A stretch of 20,398 nt of DNA from a virus: IMG/VR virus record IMGVR_UViG_3300033146_000553, positions 1 through 20,398 of that record. One strand, 5' to 3'. A program made the position numbers and the translations under genes. The notes under the pieces were generated by a model. The model saw only the letters and a list, made by a program, of their open reading frames with translations, did not search any database and was not told where the DNA came from. Shown in pieces: positions 5,116 to 13,225 of this stretch. Every line of letters starts with the position of its first letter. Position 1 is the stretch's first letter.

Positions 5116-8100
5116 TATTCATCTTCCATTTCCTCACCATCAGCCCAAGATCTTAACTGACCACCCCCAGCACCAGATCCTTGAGTAATAGTGATTATTA
5201 TATCTGTGATTGCGTCTGCATTAGGGGTTTCAATTTTAGCTATGAAACCAGCAGCAGACCCGGAAGGTATCGTAACGCCCGTTGCAAACTTAGTTAGATT
5301 ACCTGTCACACCAACGTTGAAGATTAAGTCTTGTGCGAAAGACCCGGACATTCTCCTAACTTTAACGAAGTTAGGGCTGAATGTATGACCAGTAGGGGCA
5401 GAGTAAATTGTTTCACCTGCACCGTTTGCATCAATCAACAAGGTAGCTTCGACAGCTTTAACATACTTCTTAACAGTTTGTTTAGTAGTGTTGTCGATTG
5501 TCGAGCTTAACGCTAGGTCTGTTCTTGGGTTTGAGATCTGCTCAGAGTCTCTAACGATAACGTGAGACCTTGTTGAGGCAGAACCCATCTGGAAGACTAA
5601 GTTGTCAACCTGACCAGCACTATCGATGATGAAGTCATCTTTGCGTCTTAACCAGTAAGAGTCTCCGACGTTGATGAAAGCATCGCCTGAAAGTGTAAGT
5701 TGAGTTTCAGAATCTACACTACTAACAGTGTATTCTTTATACCCGTTAACTTGGAAAGAACCTGTGTAGTTAAAGCTACCCCCGGTGCTCACAACTGTAT
5801 CTCCTACCTGAACACCATCGGTGATGAATGTGGCAGCAGCATCGATGAGCAATCCTGTTGAGAGACTTGTGATAGTTCCATTCACTCCGAAGTTAGGTTG
5901 AACGCCTATTCGGATGTTTCTGCTTCTATCTAGTGTATCTTCACAAAGGTGAATGTGACCGATAGCATAACGGCTGACTGGAAGACCGAGTTTAGCATTT
6001 GAGTAAGAGTTCGGGTGTGAACCTCCTCGTAAAGTAATACCAGAAGCACCACCAAAATATTCAGTGATGATATGCTTTGTTGGGTCTGGGTCGAAATTAC
6101 CACCTGCTGCAGAACCTCCAAACTGGATCGCTCCGATGTTAAGCATCTGAGTTCCTTCAGTATTCTGAGCTACCGGACCGCCTAGAGAAAGATTAGTAAC
6201 TCGGGCAGACCATTGACGGACTTCATATGCCACACCATTTGAACTATAGTTATTTTCTAAACTCAACTGGGTCTCAGAGTCAACAGCAGTTACACGTGTG
6301 TTAGAACCGTTAACGAATACTCTGTCTCCTACGATTACGCCGTCTGTAATAAACGTCGCAGTAGAATCATTCAATTTATTCGCAACAAAACTATCTGTGG
6401 TTCCTGAAGACTTAATACCACCACCTGTTTTACCAGAATAAGAAAGTGACATTAGACTTACTTTATTATTCTCAAAATCGTTAGTAGACCAACCGAAGCT
6501 GCCTACGTTTGACGCAGTAGAATAGAAGTCAACGCCATGCCCAGACTGCAACCTCATGAACAGGTTGTCATCTGATCTGAACTGGATAGAAGGATTAAAA
6601 GTCAATGACGGTATAATGTCTAGACCGTTGTCATGCTGTGGTTGCATATACCAAGCACCGTTATTCCGTGGCTGAACTCTTAAACTACCGAGTGTGTCCC
6701 AGAACCAATAAGTTCCAGTTCCACTAAACCCTGCTCTAAACTCAAGGTCACCGAACTGAACGTTGTTCTGCAGACTGGTTAAAATGTTTGTATCATCGTG
6801 ATCGATTTTGAAAATCTCACGCATAGTTCCATCATCACCAGATCCGTCGTCACTTCTTCGAATAGTTAACTCTGGTGTAGAAGAACTATAATCCATCTGG
6901 ATCCTAGACATTCCAGTTCTACCATCAAATATAACACTTGATGCGTTTGACTGTTGTGGTTGGATACCGAAGTATTTACCACCTGCGTTGTCTTGGCTAA
7001 ACCTTACCTGACTATTATACTGATTGGTTACAGAATGAACTCGAAGGTTCATATGACCAGTTGCCTTAAGAGTCATTACATCTTCTTCGATACGGTAATT
7101 CTGACCAGAAGAGAAAATATTATCTTGAACAGACAGTTGAGTCTCAGAATCGATCGCATCAATACGAGTGCTACTACCTGTAGTCTCGTTAAATACAATA
7201 TCTCCTACGTTAAACAAATCACTTGTGATAAATGTGGCAGTGGAATCGATAAGCTTATTTGAAGCTGCCCCATCTGTAACTCCAGTATCACGTTGAAGCT
7301 CTTGACTACCTATAGCTAATTGTTGATAACCTTCGGTTGGTCTAACTGCTAGAATACCAGATGAACCTAAAAAGTCAGCGTTACCAGTCCTAACGTAAAC
7401 AATCGCATTATCATTTCTGTTATCAATGAAAGTAAGGTTAGAAGTAGTTGTCTCAAAAATTCTTGAGTAGACTCTTCCCCAATTGAATGACGAGTTACCG
7501 TTATTACGTGCTGCATCAACGTCAGGTCTGTTACTTTGGTAGAAGGTAAATCCTGAAGGTGATGTTCCGAACAATGGCGAACCATTAGATCTCCATTGAT
7601 AAGAACCCCCAAGACCCGGAAGATAACCATCCCAGATAGCACCCTGATTGCTTACGTCCATCTTAACACCTCGTTCATACCCACCATTTGTGTATGAATC
7701 TAAGAAAACGTAGTCGCCTCTGTTGCCGATTGCAGATTCGTTACCTGCTCTGAAGATGATGTTAGACTGATCGCCTTTAGCCTGAATCAACAGATCTTCC
7801 TCTGAGCAAAGGTCTAGCTGACCACCTGCATTGAAGGCGATATTGTTGTCGTTGCCGTTAGTCCCGAACTCCCAAGTGTTAGTTCCCACGGAGTAGAGTT
7901 CACCAGTAGTAAAGATGTTTGCATCAACAGTAAGTTCAGTTTCAGAATCAATCGATGTAATGATTGCTGAAGTATGGTCTGTCCAGTTGAACGCTCTGTC
8001 ACCTACTTGAACAAGACCTGTGCTGATAAATGTCTGAGTAGAGTCTACGAGTTTATTTGTTAATGTGAGGTCAGTTGTGCCTGACTCTTTTGCTGTCCCA

Positions 8101-9503
8101 CCAAACTTAAGACGTAACTGCTGGCTGTAATCGATGTGGTTCTGGAAAGCGAGGTCAGACATGTTATGCCTGTCACCACCCATGTTCAGCTTGATACCAA
8201 CTAAAGGTGCTCCACCGTTTGTCGAAGACGGTGATGCGTGAATTAAGAGAGGGTTGTTTATCCTGCCTCTTAAGGTAGTGTCAGTTGTTCCGTCAGTTTG
8301 GTATGCTCCTGTTGTTACAGGGATCCCATTCATCTCGAGATTACCAAGACCTGTCATCTGAACCCCTTGAGCATTCCCAAAGAACCTAAATGCAGTGTCT
8401 GCGTTGGTTCTGTAAAAGTCTCCTAAGTCTTGAGTGCCTTGTCTCCAAGTGTAACCCGGAACATTGGTAGCTGAAACTCTATACTGGATCGCACCAGCAA
8501 TATCGTTGATAATATAATTATTATTATTTACTGTAGAGTATTCTAAGTAAGGAGAGTAGTCAGAGTTAGGCTTGATCCTTACCCTAGTATTCTCGTCACC
8601 TTGTCCTTCGATCTGCCAAACGTTATCGTTAACTTTCCCTAAAACTAAGTCTATACCTGAACCAGATGCCTGAGTGTCTCTGAACCAGATATTACCACGA
8701 CCTATATTATTACCAACATCAAAGTATAAGTTTGCGTTAGTTCGTGTAGCTTGGAATGTTTGATCACCGTCTACTGCTAAGAAAGTCTGATCATGATACC
8801 CACCTGCGTTGTTTGTCTGAGTTTGGAAAATAACCCTAGCACCAGTAGACTGAGCTATAGTAGTTATAGCTTCAGTGCCACCACCAAATGTGTAAGGAGT
8901 TCTCGCTGTTAAATTAACTTTCTGAACAAGAAGTGTTCCTGTGCTGAAGCCGTCTACATAAAATCTATGACCAGAGTTTCCTGCTGCTCTATACTCCCAA
9001 GTGCCATTCCCTCTAGAGATTGAAAGATCTCCGATCTGTCCTATCGTCTCAGCATCGTGGATGATGATAGAACCACCTTGATTACCATTACCTGCTTGGA
9101 AAGTTATGTCACCTCCGTCTACAGTATTAGTATAACGTAAAGATTGGATCTCACGAATCCTCTGGAACTGTCCACCGATTTGATGAGCATTATCAGCATT
9201 CGGGTAAAGGCTACCGTAGTGGGTGATAGAAGAACTCTCGAATCTTAGTATGTTATTTCCATCATACTTTAAAGCCCAACGTGAAGTCTGTTGAGGCTCG
9301 AAGCTCATGTCTCTAGATCCAGTTCTCGGATCTTTAATTAAGAACTCTCCCGGCGAAGCATCAGTCCCTGCGAGAACACATACCCTACCACCTGCAGAAG
9401 TATTCTCTATGCAATCTGCATTTTGGACTAAAGGTGGTAGAAGACCTCCACCTCCAGTGTTACTTCTTCCGCCTAAATCGTCTAGTGTAGTTCTCTCACT
9501 CAT
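5115..9503 (-). CDS. Giant tail fibre / appendage protein with four repeated modules
   Basis: This 1462-residue protein starts MSERTTLDDLGGRSNTGGGG, with a Gly/Pro-rich linker up to about residue 30. It consists of long beta-rich stretches rich in Asn, Gly, Thr and Ser (GGDITFQAGNG, GNIWFRDTQASG, NIIFRAGNES, RNIRIGVQPNFG) that look like repeated fibre strands. Four copies of a ~65-residue module interrupt them at about 474-539, 740-806, 1033-1095 and 1209-1286. Each has NKL-x-DSTATFIT, VGD-x-V, then SETQL. The C-terminal ~110 residues, including SAPTGHTFSPNFVKVRRMSG, form a distinct end domain. Composition, length and place after the capsid genes fit a trimeric fibre or surface appendage. No enzymatic motif is seen. 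It starts 6 bases after the stop of the 257-residue gene and is coupled to the tip gene by TAATG. Confidence 0.8.
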   Translation of the reverse strand: MSERTTLDDLGGRSNTGGGGLLPPLVQNADCIENTSAGGRVCVLAGTDASPGEFLIKDPRTGSRDMSFEPQQTSRWALKYDGNNILRFESSSITHYGSLYPNADNAHQIGGQFQRIREIQSLRYTNTVDGGDITFQAGNGNQGGSIIIHDAETIGQIGDLSISRGNGTWEYRAAGNSGHRFYVDGFSTGTLLVQKVNLTARTPYTFGGGTEAITTIAQSTGARVIFQTQTNNAGGYHDQTFLAVDGDQTFQATRTNANLYFDVGNNIGRGNIWFRDTQASGSGIDLVLGKVNDNVWQIEGQGDENTRVRIKPNSDYSPYLEYSTVNNNNYIINDIAGAIQYRVSATNVPGYTWRQGTQDLGDFYRTNADTAFRFFGNAQGVQMTGLGNLEMNGIPVTTGAYQTDGTTDTTLRGRINNPLLIHASPSSTNGGAPLVGIKLNMGGDRHNMSDLAFQNHIDYSQQLRLKFGGTAKESGTTDLTLTNKLVDSTQTFISTGLVQVGDRAFNWTDHTSAIITSIDSETELTVDANIFTTGELYSVGTNTWEFGTNGNDNNIAFNAGGQLDLCSEEDLLIQAKGDQSNIIFRAGNESAIGNRGDYVFLDSYTNGGYERGVKMDVSNQGAIWDGYLPGLGGSYQWRSNGSPLFGTSPSGFTFYQSNRPDVDAARNNGNSSFNWGRVYSRIFETTTSNLTFIDNRNDNAIVYVRTGNADFLGSSGILAVRPTEGYQQLAIGSQELQRDTGVTDGAASNKLIDSTATFITSDLFNVGDIVFNETTGSSTRIDAIDSETQLSVQDNIFSSGQNYRIEEDVMTLKATGHMNLRVHSVTNQYNSQVRFSQDNAGGKYFGIQPQQSNASSVIFDGRTGMSRIQMDYSSSTPELTIRRSDDGSGDDGTMREIFKIDHDDTNILTSLQNNVQFGDLEFRAGFSGTGTYWFWDTLGSLRVQPRNNGAWYMQPQHDNGLDIIPSLTFNPSIQFRSDDNLFMRLQSGHGVDFYSTASNVGSFGWSTNDFENNKVSLMSLSYSGKTGGGIKSSGTTDSFVANKLNDSTATFITDGVIVGDRVFVNGSNTRVTAVDSETQLSLENNYSSNGVAYEVRQWSARVTNLSLGGPVAQNTEGTQMLNIGAIQFGGSAAGGNFDPDPTKHIITEYFGGASGITLRGGSHPNSYSNAKLGLPVSRYAIGHIHLCEDTLDRSRNIRIGVQPNFGVNGTITSLSTGLLIDAAATFITDGVQVGDTVVSTGGSFNYTGSFQVNGYKEYTVSSVDSETQLTLSGDAFINVGDSYWLRRKDDFIIDSAGQVDNLVFQMGSASTRSHVIVRDSEQISNPRTDLALSSTIDNTTKQTVKKYVKAVEATLLIDANGAGETIYSAPTGHTFSPNFVKVRRMSGSFAQDLIFNVGVTGNLTKFATGVTIPSGSAAGFIAKIETPNADAITDIIITITQGSGAGGGQLRSWADGEEMEDE
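5646..5879 (-). repeat. Fibre module, copy 4
   Basis: Residues about 1209-1286. It has LLIDAAATFITDGVQVGDTV and SSVDSETQLTLSGDAFINVG. It is longer than the other copies because of an insertion (GSFNYTGSFQVNGYKEY) between the VGD strand and SETQL. Confidence 0.75.
6219..6407 (-). repeat. Fibre module, copy 3
   Basis: Residues about 1033-1095: SGTTDSF, NKLNDSTATFITDGVIVGD, then TAVDSETQLSLENNYSSNG. Its SGTTD opening matches copy 1. Confidence 0.8.
7086..7286 (-). repeat. Fibre module, copy 2
   Basis: Residues about 740-806: TGVTDG, NKLIDSTATFITSDLFNVGD, then DAIDSETQLSVQDNIFSSG and NYRIEE. Confidence 0.8.
7887..8084 (-). repeat. Fibre module, copy 1
   Basis: Residues about 474-539: SGTTDLT, NKLVDSTQTFISTGLVQVGD, then TSIDSETELTVDANIFTTG and LYSV. 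Confidence 0.8.
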
Positions 9504-9509
9504 GAGTTT

Positions 9510-10283
9510 TTAGTTTCCAGTATAGTAAGGTGTAGCAATATTGCCTCCAGTCCCATCTTCAGAAACAAAGGTGATACGGACTTGAGCCACAGAAAAATTC
9601 ATTTTGTTAAGCATCTTCCTACCAGTAGTAGTATAAACGCTGTCTTCGCCTAAGGCGTCTAAGTTAAACCAAGAAGTTCCACCATCGTTAGAGCCTTCAA
9701 CACGAACTACGATTTCTGTAGATGTGCCAAGAGTTGTGATGTCGAAATCAAATGTATGGTTTAAATTTTGTGAAGAATCGAATACATCTGAAGATTCACC
9801 CGGGTTAGCCATGCCATCCACAGACGCTTGAGGAGCTGATCCTACTTTACCTGTGTTGACTGCTTCGAGTATACCTCTTAGCAAAGAAGCTAGACTCGCT
9901 GCTGCTGCGTCTGGGTCTGTAATCTTCGTTGACCCAAGAACACCTTGGGCTTCGAACATACCTCTAATAAAATCGTTTAACGCACCTGATGCTGCGTCTG
10001 GATCCTGCTCTTTGTTATTAGCGTTTACATCACCGAGGTTGTCCTCGATTTGCTGTGTGTTAACTACGAGCTCGGAATTGGAAAGGTCGATGCTATCGAC
10101 ATCGATTTCCATATTCAAGAGAGCTTGAAGCATCGCTTGGAATAGAGCGATTGTCTGAGGGTCGGAAGCTGCAATCAGGTGTCCCAACGAGTTAACCCCA
10201 ACGTGGCGAACAGTATCTTCACCTATGAGAGCTTCGTAAGGAACTCTCCCTTCATCGTTTACTTTATATCCTTGTAAAGACAT
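9510..10283 (-). CDS. Virion protein with N-terminal helical repeats and C-terminal beta domain
   Basis: This 257-residue protein has three parts. Residues 1-40 carry YKVNDEGRVPYEAL, similar to the start of the neighbouring triplet-repeat protein (INEEGRI). Residues ~41-150 hold helical segments that begin with Asp-Pro: DPQTIALFQAMLQALLN (41), DPDAASGALNDFIRGMFEAQ (94) and DPDAAAASLASLLRGILEAV (123). The last two form a 29-residue tandem. Residues ~165-257 form a beta-rich domain (HTFDFDITTLG, EIVVRVEGSNDGGTSWFNL, SVAQVRITFVSEDG) like those of phage decoration and fibre-joining proteins. The start ATG 10283 has GAGAGGA upstream, a good SD for this genome. Function is unassigned; it may connect capsid or neck to the following giant fibre. 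Confidence 0.65.
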   Translation of the reverse strand: MSLQGYKVNDEGRVPYEALIGEDTVRHVGVNSLGHLIAASDPQTIALFQAMLQALLNMEIDVDSIDLSNSELVVNTQQIEDNLGDVNANNKEQDPDAASGALNDFIRGMFEAQGVLGSTKITDPDAAAASLASLLRGILEAVNTGKVGSAPQASVDGMANPGESSDVFDSSQNLNHTFDFDITTLGTSTEIVVRVEGSNDGGTSWFNLDALGEDSVYTTTGRKMLNKMNFSVAQVRITFVSEDGTGGNIATPYYTGN

Positions 10284-10307
10284 TTATTTAATCCTCTCTT
10301 GAAAGTT

Positions 10308-10336
10308 CCCCGAGGAAGGGATTCACCTTCCCCGGG
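10308..10336 (-). terminator. Stem-loop between the triplet-repeat gene and the 257-residue gene
   Basis: An 11-bp stem (minus strand CCCGGGGAAGG paired with CCTTCCTCGGG, one G-U pair) closes a 6-base loop, starting about 10 bases after the stop of the upstream gene. Only a short U-run follows, so read-through is likely; it could be an attenuator or an mRNA-stability element. Confidence 0.5.
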
Positions 10337-10345
10337 AAGTTTAAA

Positions 10346-10996
10346 TTAGCTATCGAAAGATAAACCATCTTCCGCATAAACTGCAACAGTAGAAACTTCG
10401 CCATGACCAACTATTTCTGGTTGGGCTGCTTGAGCTGCTACCGCTGGTTGTTCAGCGTATTCAGGCAATCCAGATACTGAAGCGATTGACGCTGCAGACG
10501 CAACAGCTGCTGCGGTTGCAGTCACTGCTACAGATGCAACTGACGCAAGCGAACCTTGAGAAGCTACTGCTGCTCTTGAAGCTCGGCCTGCTCGAGACGG
10601 ACGTGAAGCCCTGCTCGCTACAGATGCGTAGGACGCATGAGATGGGTAAAGGTTAGCGATCGCCCCGACTGAGCCTACAGAACCTTGAGAGGCCTGAGAT
10701 GCCACCGATGCTATAGGAGCAATAGATGACACAGCACCAGCAGAAGCTAAGGATGCTCTCGACGCAACAGAAGATCTCGAAGCAAGAGAACCGACGCTCG
10801 CTTGTGAAGCACGGCCTTCTAAACCTTTGAGAGGAGCTGTAGCACCTTGAGAAGCAACAGAGGCTGCGGAAGCCACAGAAGCGACAGAAGCACGAGATGC
10901 TTCAGCTGCTCCGATAGGAGTCTTAACTCGGTGGTCAACACTTTGGTTAATGCGACCTTCCTCGTTAATAGAAACTACTTTGTTTTTCTCTGACAT
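10346..10996 (-). CDS. (X-Ala-Ser)n triplet-repeat protein beside the capsid genes
   Basis: This 216-residue protein has a short charged N-terminus (MSEKNKVVSINEEGRINQSV), then a period-3 tract from residue 32 to 176 and a non-repetitive tail (LPEYAEQPAVAAQAAQPEI to the end). The tract is built of about 48 triplets of the form X-[Ala/Gly]-Ser; 29 fit exactly. X is usually Val, Arg, Gln, Leu, Ile or Ala. One extra residue near 119-122 shifts the register once, by the LYPSHAS segment. There is no signal peptide. Strict period 3 with small residues at two of three positions recalls collagen or polyglycine-II fibres, but Gly is not obligatory, so neither fold can be claimed. Position between small virion genes suggests a head or neck fibre; this is inference. 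The ATG follows an A/T-rich leader without an SD. Confidence 0.7.
   Translation of the reverse strand: MSEKNKVVSINEEGRINQSVDHRVKTPIGAAEASRASVASVASAASVASQGATAPLKGLEGRASQASVGSLASRSSVASRASLASAGAVSSIAPIASVASQASQGSVGSVGAIANLYPSHASYASVASRASRPSRAGRASRAAVASQGSLASVASVAVTATAAAVASAASIASVSGLPEYAEQPAVAAQAAQPEIVGHGEVSTVAVYAEDGLSFDS
10469..10903 (-). repeat. Coding triplet (9-bp) repeat tract, X-Ala-Ser
   Basis: About 145 codons of degenerate 9-bp repeats. Codons for Ala and Ser vary between copies, so the repetition is kept at the protein level rather than as a recent DNA expansion. Runs include RASVASVASAASVAS, IASVASQASQGSVGS and VASQGSLASVAS. Confidence 0.85.
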
Positions 10997-11008
10997 TGTA
11001 TTTTAAAT

Positions 11009-11353
11009 TTAAGATTTATCTTCAATTGAATCACGATAAGTTGCTTTCCCTACTGATATTTCATCACTAAGAACGGTTACAGCATCTTTTTCCTGATTTT
11101 TTTCTTTGGGTTTCGGAGCCAGTTGCTGGGCCGTAGAGCTCAGATCTTTTTTTTTAAGGTCGTCGAACTCGGCCTTATCAATCTCTGTGATCGCTTTTCC
11201 GTAACTGGAAAGAAGAGCAGCGTCTTCTTCGCTTTCAGTTTCGTAAACACCGATCCAAGAACTTGACTTCAGCACGCATGACTCGAACTTGAAAGACTTG
11301 TTACCAATCCGGTAGAGTCTTGTAGCGTTCGTTGTTCTGAAATATTTTTTCAT
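11009..11353 (-). CDS. Small capsid-region protein, 114 residues
   Basis: ATG 11353 (MKKYFRTTNATRLYRIGNKS) is chosen because an upstream TTG start would lie within the hairpin after the capsid gene. The N-terminal ~60 residues look like a compact beta domain (FRTTNATRLYRIG, FKFESCVLKSSSWIGVYET) followed by ALLSSYGKAITEIDKAEFDDL. The C-terminal third is charged and probably disordered (LAPKPKEKNQEKDA, VGKATYRDSIEDKS). No named family. Small proteins placed directly after the major capsid gene in tailed phages are often decoration, head-completion or head-tail joining proteins; the sequence alone does not decide. Confidence 0.65.
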   Translation of the reverse strand: MKKYFRTTNATRLYRIGNKSFKFESCVLKSSSWIGVYETESEEDAALLSSYGKAITEIDKAEFDDLKKKDLSSTAQQLAPKPKEKNQEKDAVTVLSDEISVGKATYRDSIEDKS

Positions 11354-11374
11354 AGTTAAAGGGAAAGTAAAGGA

Positions 11375-11393
11375 AAGGGAGCTAAGCTCCCTT
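11375..11393 (-). terminator. Intrinsic terminator-like hairpin after the capsid gene
   Basis: A perfect 8-bp stem (AAGGGAGC with GCTCCCTT) closes a 3-base loop, 18 bases after the capsid stop. On the minus strand it is followed by a pyrimidine/T-rich run (TTTCCTTTACTTTCC). Partial termination here would make capsid mRNA more abundant than the genes beyond. Confidence 0.6.
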
Positions 11394-11410
11394 CCCAAAT
11401 TCCATCACGA

Positions 11411-13084
11411 TTATGGACATCCCACCGCAGTAGTTGCTGGGCAAGAAAGGTTGAAGTTGTGTATGATCAGGTGACGCTCTGGTCGGTCAACCATAGTAGT
11501 CCACTTCGTAGAACGAAGATTATACTCATGGATGTTCGCCTTCATACGACACTTGTAGAGTTCCTGAACTTCAGGAGCTGGAGACTTGCGAGTAACACTC
11601 TCAGTTCCACCGATACCAACCTTAACGTCAGACCAGTCTAGGAACCAAAGGTTACGGCCACGTGACTGGAAGTCACCTCCGCCCTTGGAGTTGTCGAACG
11701 CATCTACGAAATCGTCGAAGAATGGCTCACGGAATACCGCCCACTGAACTGAACTGTCAGGGATATCATACAGATCGAAGTCGAAACTTACGATACCGTT
11801 GAAGTCTACCTTCTGTCCAACTTGTGCGTTACGCTGAGTAGCAACACCGTAGCGGTTTTGGTAATAACGGCTCATAGCATCGAAGATGTTATTTGCAGTC
11901 TTACGGTCAGTGAAACAGTCAATTGTAGAAACTGACTCGCCCATTGAACTACGGTTACGCTTTAGCAAGTAAAGCTCGTTGAAGATCACGTCTAGATCAA
12001 GGTTGTTACCACCAAGGTCAAGAACACGGCCAGACTCGTTTAGGATCGTGAAGATACCTAGAGCGTTAGCTTTGTATTCAAGTGTGCAACTTGGGTCTTC
12101 TGGATCTGTGATCTTAGGTAGGTCAGCGTATCCTTCTACAGTTTGCTTACTGTTGATGTAATCATTGTAGAATGTTGAACGCAACCAAGCTTCCTCGCTC
12201 ATCGCAGATGCCATCTTATTCTGGTCGGCGATGTTCTGATACTCGAAAGTTTGATCCCACGCATTTACCTTACCGTCTAAGATTCTCTGAAGAGTATCTC
12301 TGTAGACGTCGTTCACACAACGAGACTCACGTGAAGTCTGGAACCAGTTAACCAACAGACCCATTGGGTTATCTGTAGGCTGATTCTCACACCAGTCTTC
12401 CCAATCGCTCACGTTGTTCGCCATGATTTGGATCATGCCGTAATCAGGGATGAGCTCAGTAGTCAAATCGTCGTCCACTGGGAAGTCTGACTTACCCAAT
12501 GGGAAAGCTGTAACTGTCGCAGTTGTTGGATCAACGTTTGCACTACCAGTGATTTGATACTGGATTGTCTTCGCGTTTTTAGAAGCGTCCCATGTAAGAA
12601 CTGAAAGAGTCATTCCCGGTAGGAAGTAACGCTCAAGGTTCTTTAACGCAGTTGTCGCAAAAGCAGAAGTATCAACAGTCACCGTAAACGTAACACCGAA
12701 AGTGGTGTTGTCGCCTGCTGTTGCAGAACGGCCTGCTTCAGGAACCGCAGCATTGATGCTGAAATACTGAGCGTTGATGATAGACTTCTGTCTACGCTGA
12801 ATATAAGGGAGAATAATAGACTGCTCTTCAAATGTAATCTTATTCATTTGAGGCTTCATATTTCTCACACTACTTTTTAGAAGCATTGCGAGACCTTTTT
12901 GAGGCACCCCCAATGCAGCAGCTTCAGCGGAACTAGCTATAACTCGGGCTAACTCAGGTTCTTTACCAGACAACGCTTCAAAACGAGCAGGTGTTAAACC
13001 TTCGATACTAGCTTTAGTTAATGTGCATCCGCATGAGTCATCTACCTTTACAATTCTAGGTAGGAATTCTGGTGCTAATGGCAT
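11411..13084 (-). CDS. Major capsid protein
   Basis: This 557-residue protein lies directly after the scaffold gene and is preceded by its own promoter, as expected of a major capsid gene. Its N-terminus has a two-Cys element (SCGC, residues 17-20) and a helical region (GLTPARFEALSGKEPELARV), which may act in assembly. The middle carries a long beta insertion (TTFGVTFTVTVDTSAF, TIQYQITGSANVD) and then helices around WEDWCENQPTDN and GLLVNWFQTSRES. The C-terminal part includes VQWAVFREPFFDDFVDAF and HEYNLRSTKWTTMVDRPERH. An HK97-type fold is expected but cannot be read directly. Nine cysteines are present, with pairs at both ends (18/20 and 548/556). The ATG follows an A/T-rich leader (TAAAAAAATATT) without an SD. 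Confidence 0.85.
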   Translation of the reverse strand: MPLAPEFLPRIVKVDDSCGCTLTKASIEGLTPARFEALSGKEPELARVIASSAEAAALGVPQKGLAMLLKSSVRNMKPQMNKITFEEQSIILPYIQRRQKSIINAQYFSINAAVPEAGRSATAGDNTTFGVTFTVTVDTSAFATTALKNLERYFLPGMTLSVLTWDASKNAKTIQYQITGSANVDPTTATVTAFPLGKSDFPVDDDLTTELIPDYGMIQIMANNVSDWEDWCENQPTDNPMGLLVNWFQTSRESRCVNDVYRDTLQRILDGKVNAWDQTFEYQNIADQNKMASAMSEEAWLRSTFYNDYINSKQTVEGYADLPKITDPEDPSCTLEYKANALGIFTILNESGRVLDLGGNNLDLDVIFNELYLLKRNRSSMGESVSTIDCFTDRKTANNIFDAMSRYYQNRYGVATQRNAQVGQKVDFNGIVSFDFDLYDIPDSSVQWAVFREPFFDDFVDAFDNSKGGGDFQSRGRNLWFLDWSDVKVGIGGTESVTRKSPAPEVQELYKCRMKANIHEYNLRSTKWTTMVDRPERHLIIHNFNLSCPATTAVGCP

Positions 13085-13118
13085 AATATTTTTTTAGTTA
13101 GTATTTATGTTTAGTTTA

Positions 13119-13139
13119 CAACTCAGAAGGAGTTGCTCC
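13119..13139 (-). promoter_or_regulatory. Competing hairpins in the capsid mRNA leader
   Basis: On the minus strand, GGAG-CAA-CTCC (13129-13139) and CAACTC-(5 bases)-GAGTTG (13119-13135) share bases and cannot form together. They lie in the ~80-base leader between the promoter and ATG 13084. Possible roles are RNA stability or regulated initiation. Both stems are short. Confidence 0.3.
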
Positions 13140-13169
13140 CCGAGTTTGTTTTTCGATTGCGAAAATCCT

Positions 13170-13178
13170 ATTATACCA
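13170..13178 (-). promoter_or_regulatory. Extended -10 promoter for the major capsid gene
   Basis: The minus strand reads TGGTATAAT: a perfect TATAAT with the extended TGn. No good -35 lies 17 bases upstream; TTGACG (13181-13186) is only 5 bases away, too close to act as one. Transcription would start near 13163. It follows the scaffold-gene terminator directly, which supports a dedicated capsid promoter. Confidence 0.55.
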
Positions 13179-13196
13179 TGCGTCAAGTAAATAAAT

Positions 13197-13225
13197 AGAA
13201 AAAACCACTTTTTGAAGTGGTTTTT
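13197..13225 (-). terminator. Strong intrinsic terminator after the scaffold gene (bidirectional)
   Basis: An 11-bp perfect stem (AAAAACCACTT with AAGTGGTTTTT) closes a 4-base loop. A run of six T follows on the minus strand and a shorter one on the plus strand. It sits 50 bases after the scaffold stop. A 10-base palindrome, AGAGGCCTCT, lies nearby at 13242-13251. Confidence 0.85.

Noticed and set aside
11404-11416. Recurring ATCACGAT-like octamer near several gene ends (also near 892, 11029, 14730)
   Set aside because: Few copies with inconsistent orientation and position relative to genes; chance cannot be excluded.
13170-13186. TTGACG and TATAAT as a classical -35/-10 pair
   Set aside because: They are only 5 bases apart, so TTGACG cannot serve as the -35; only the extended -10 is kept.
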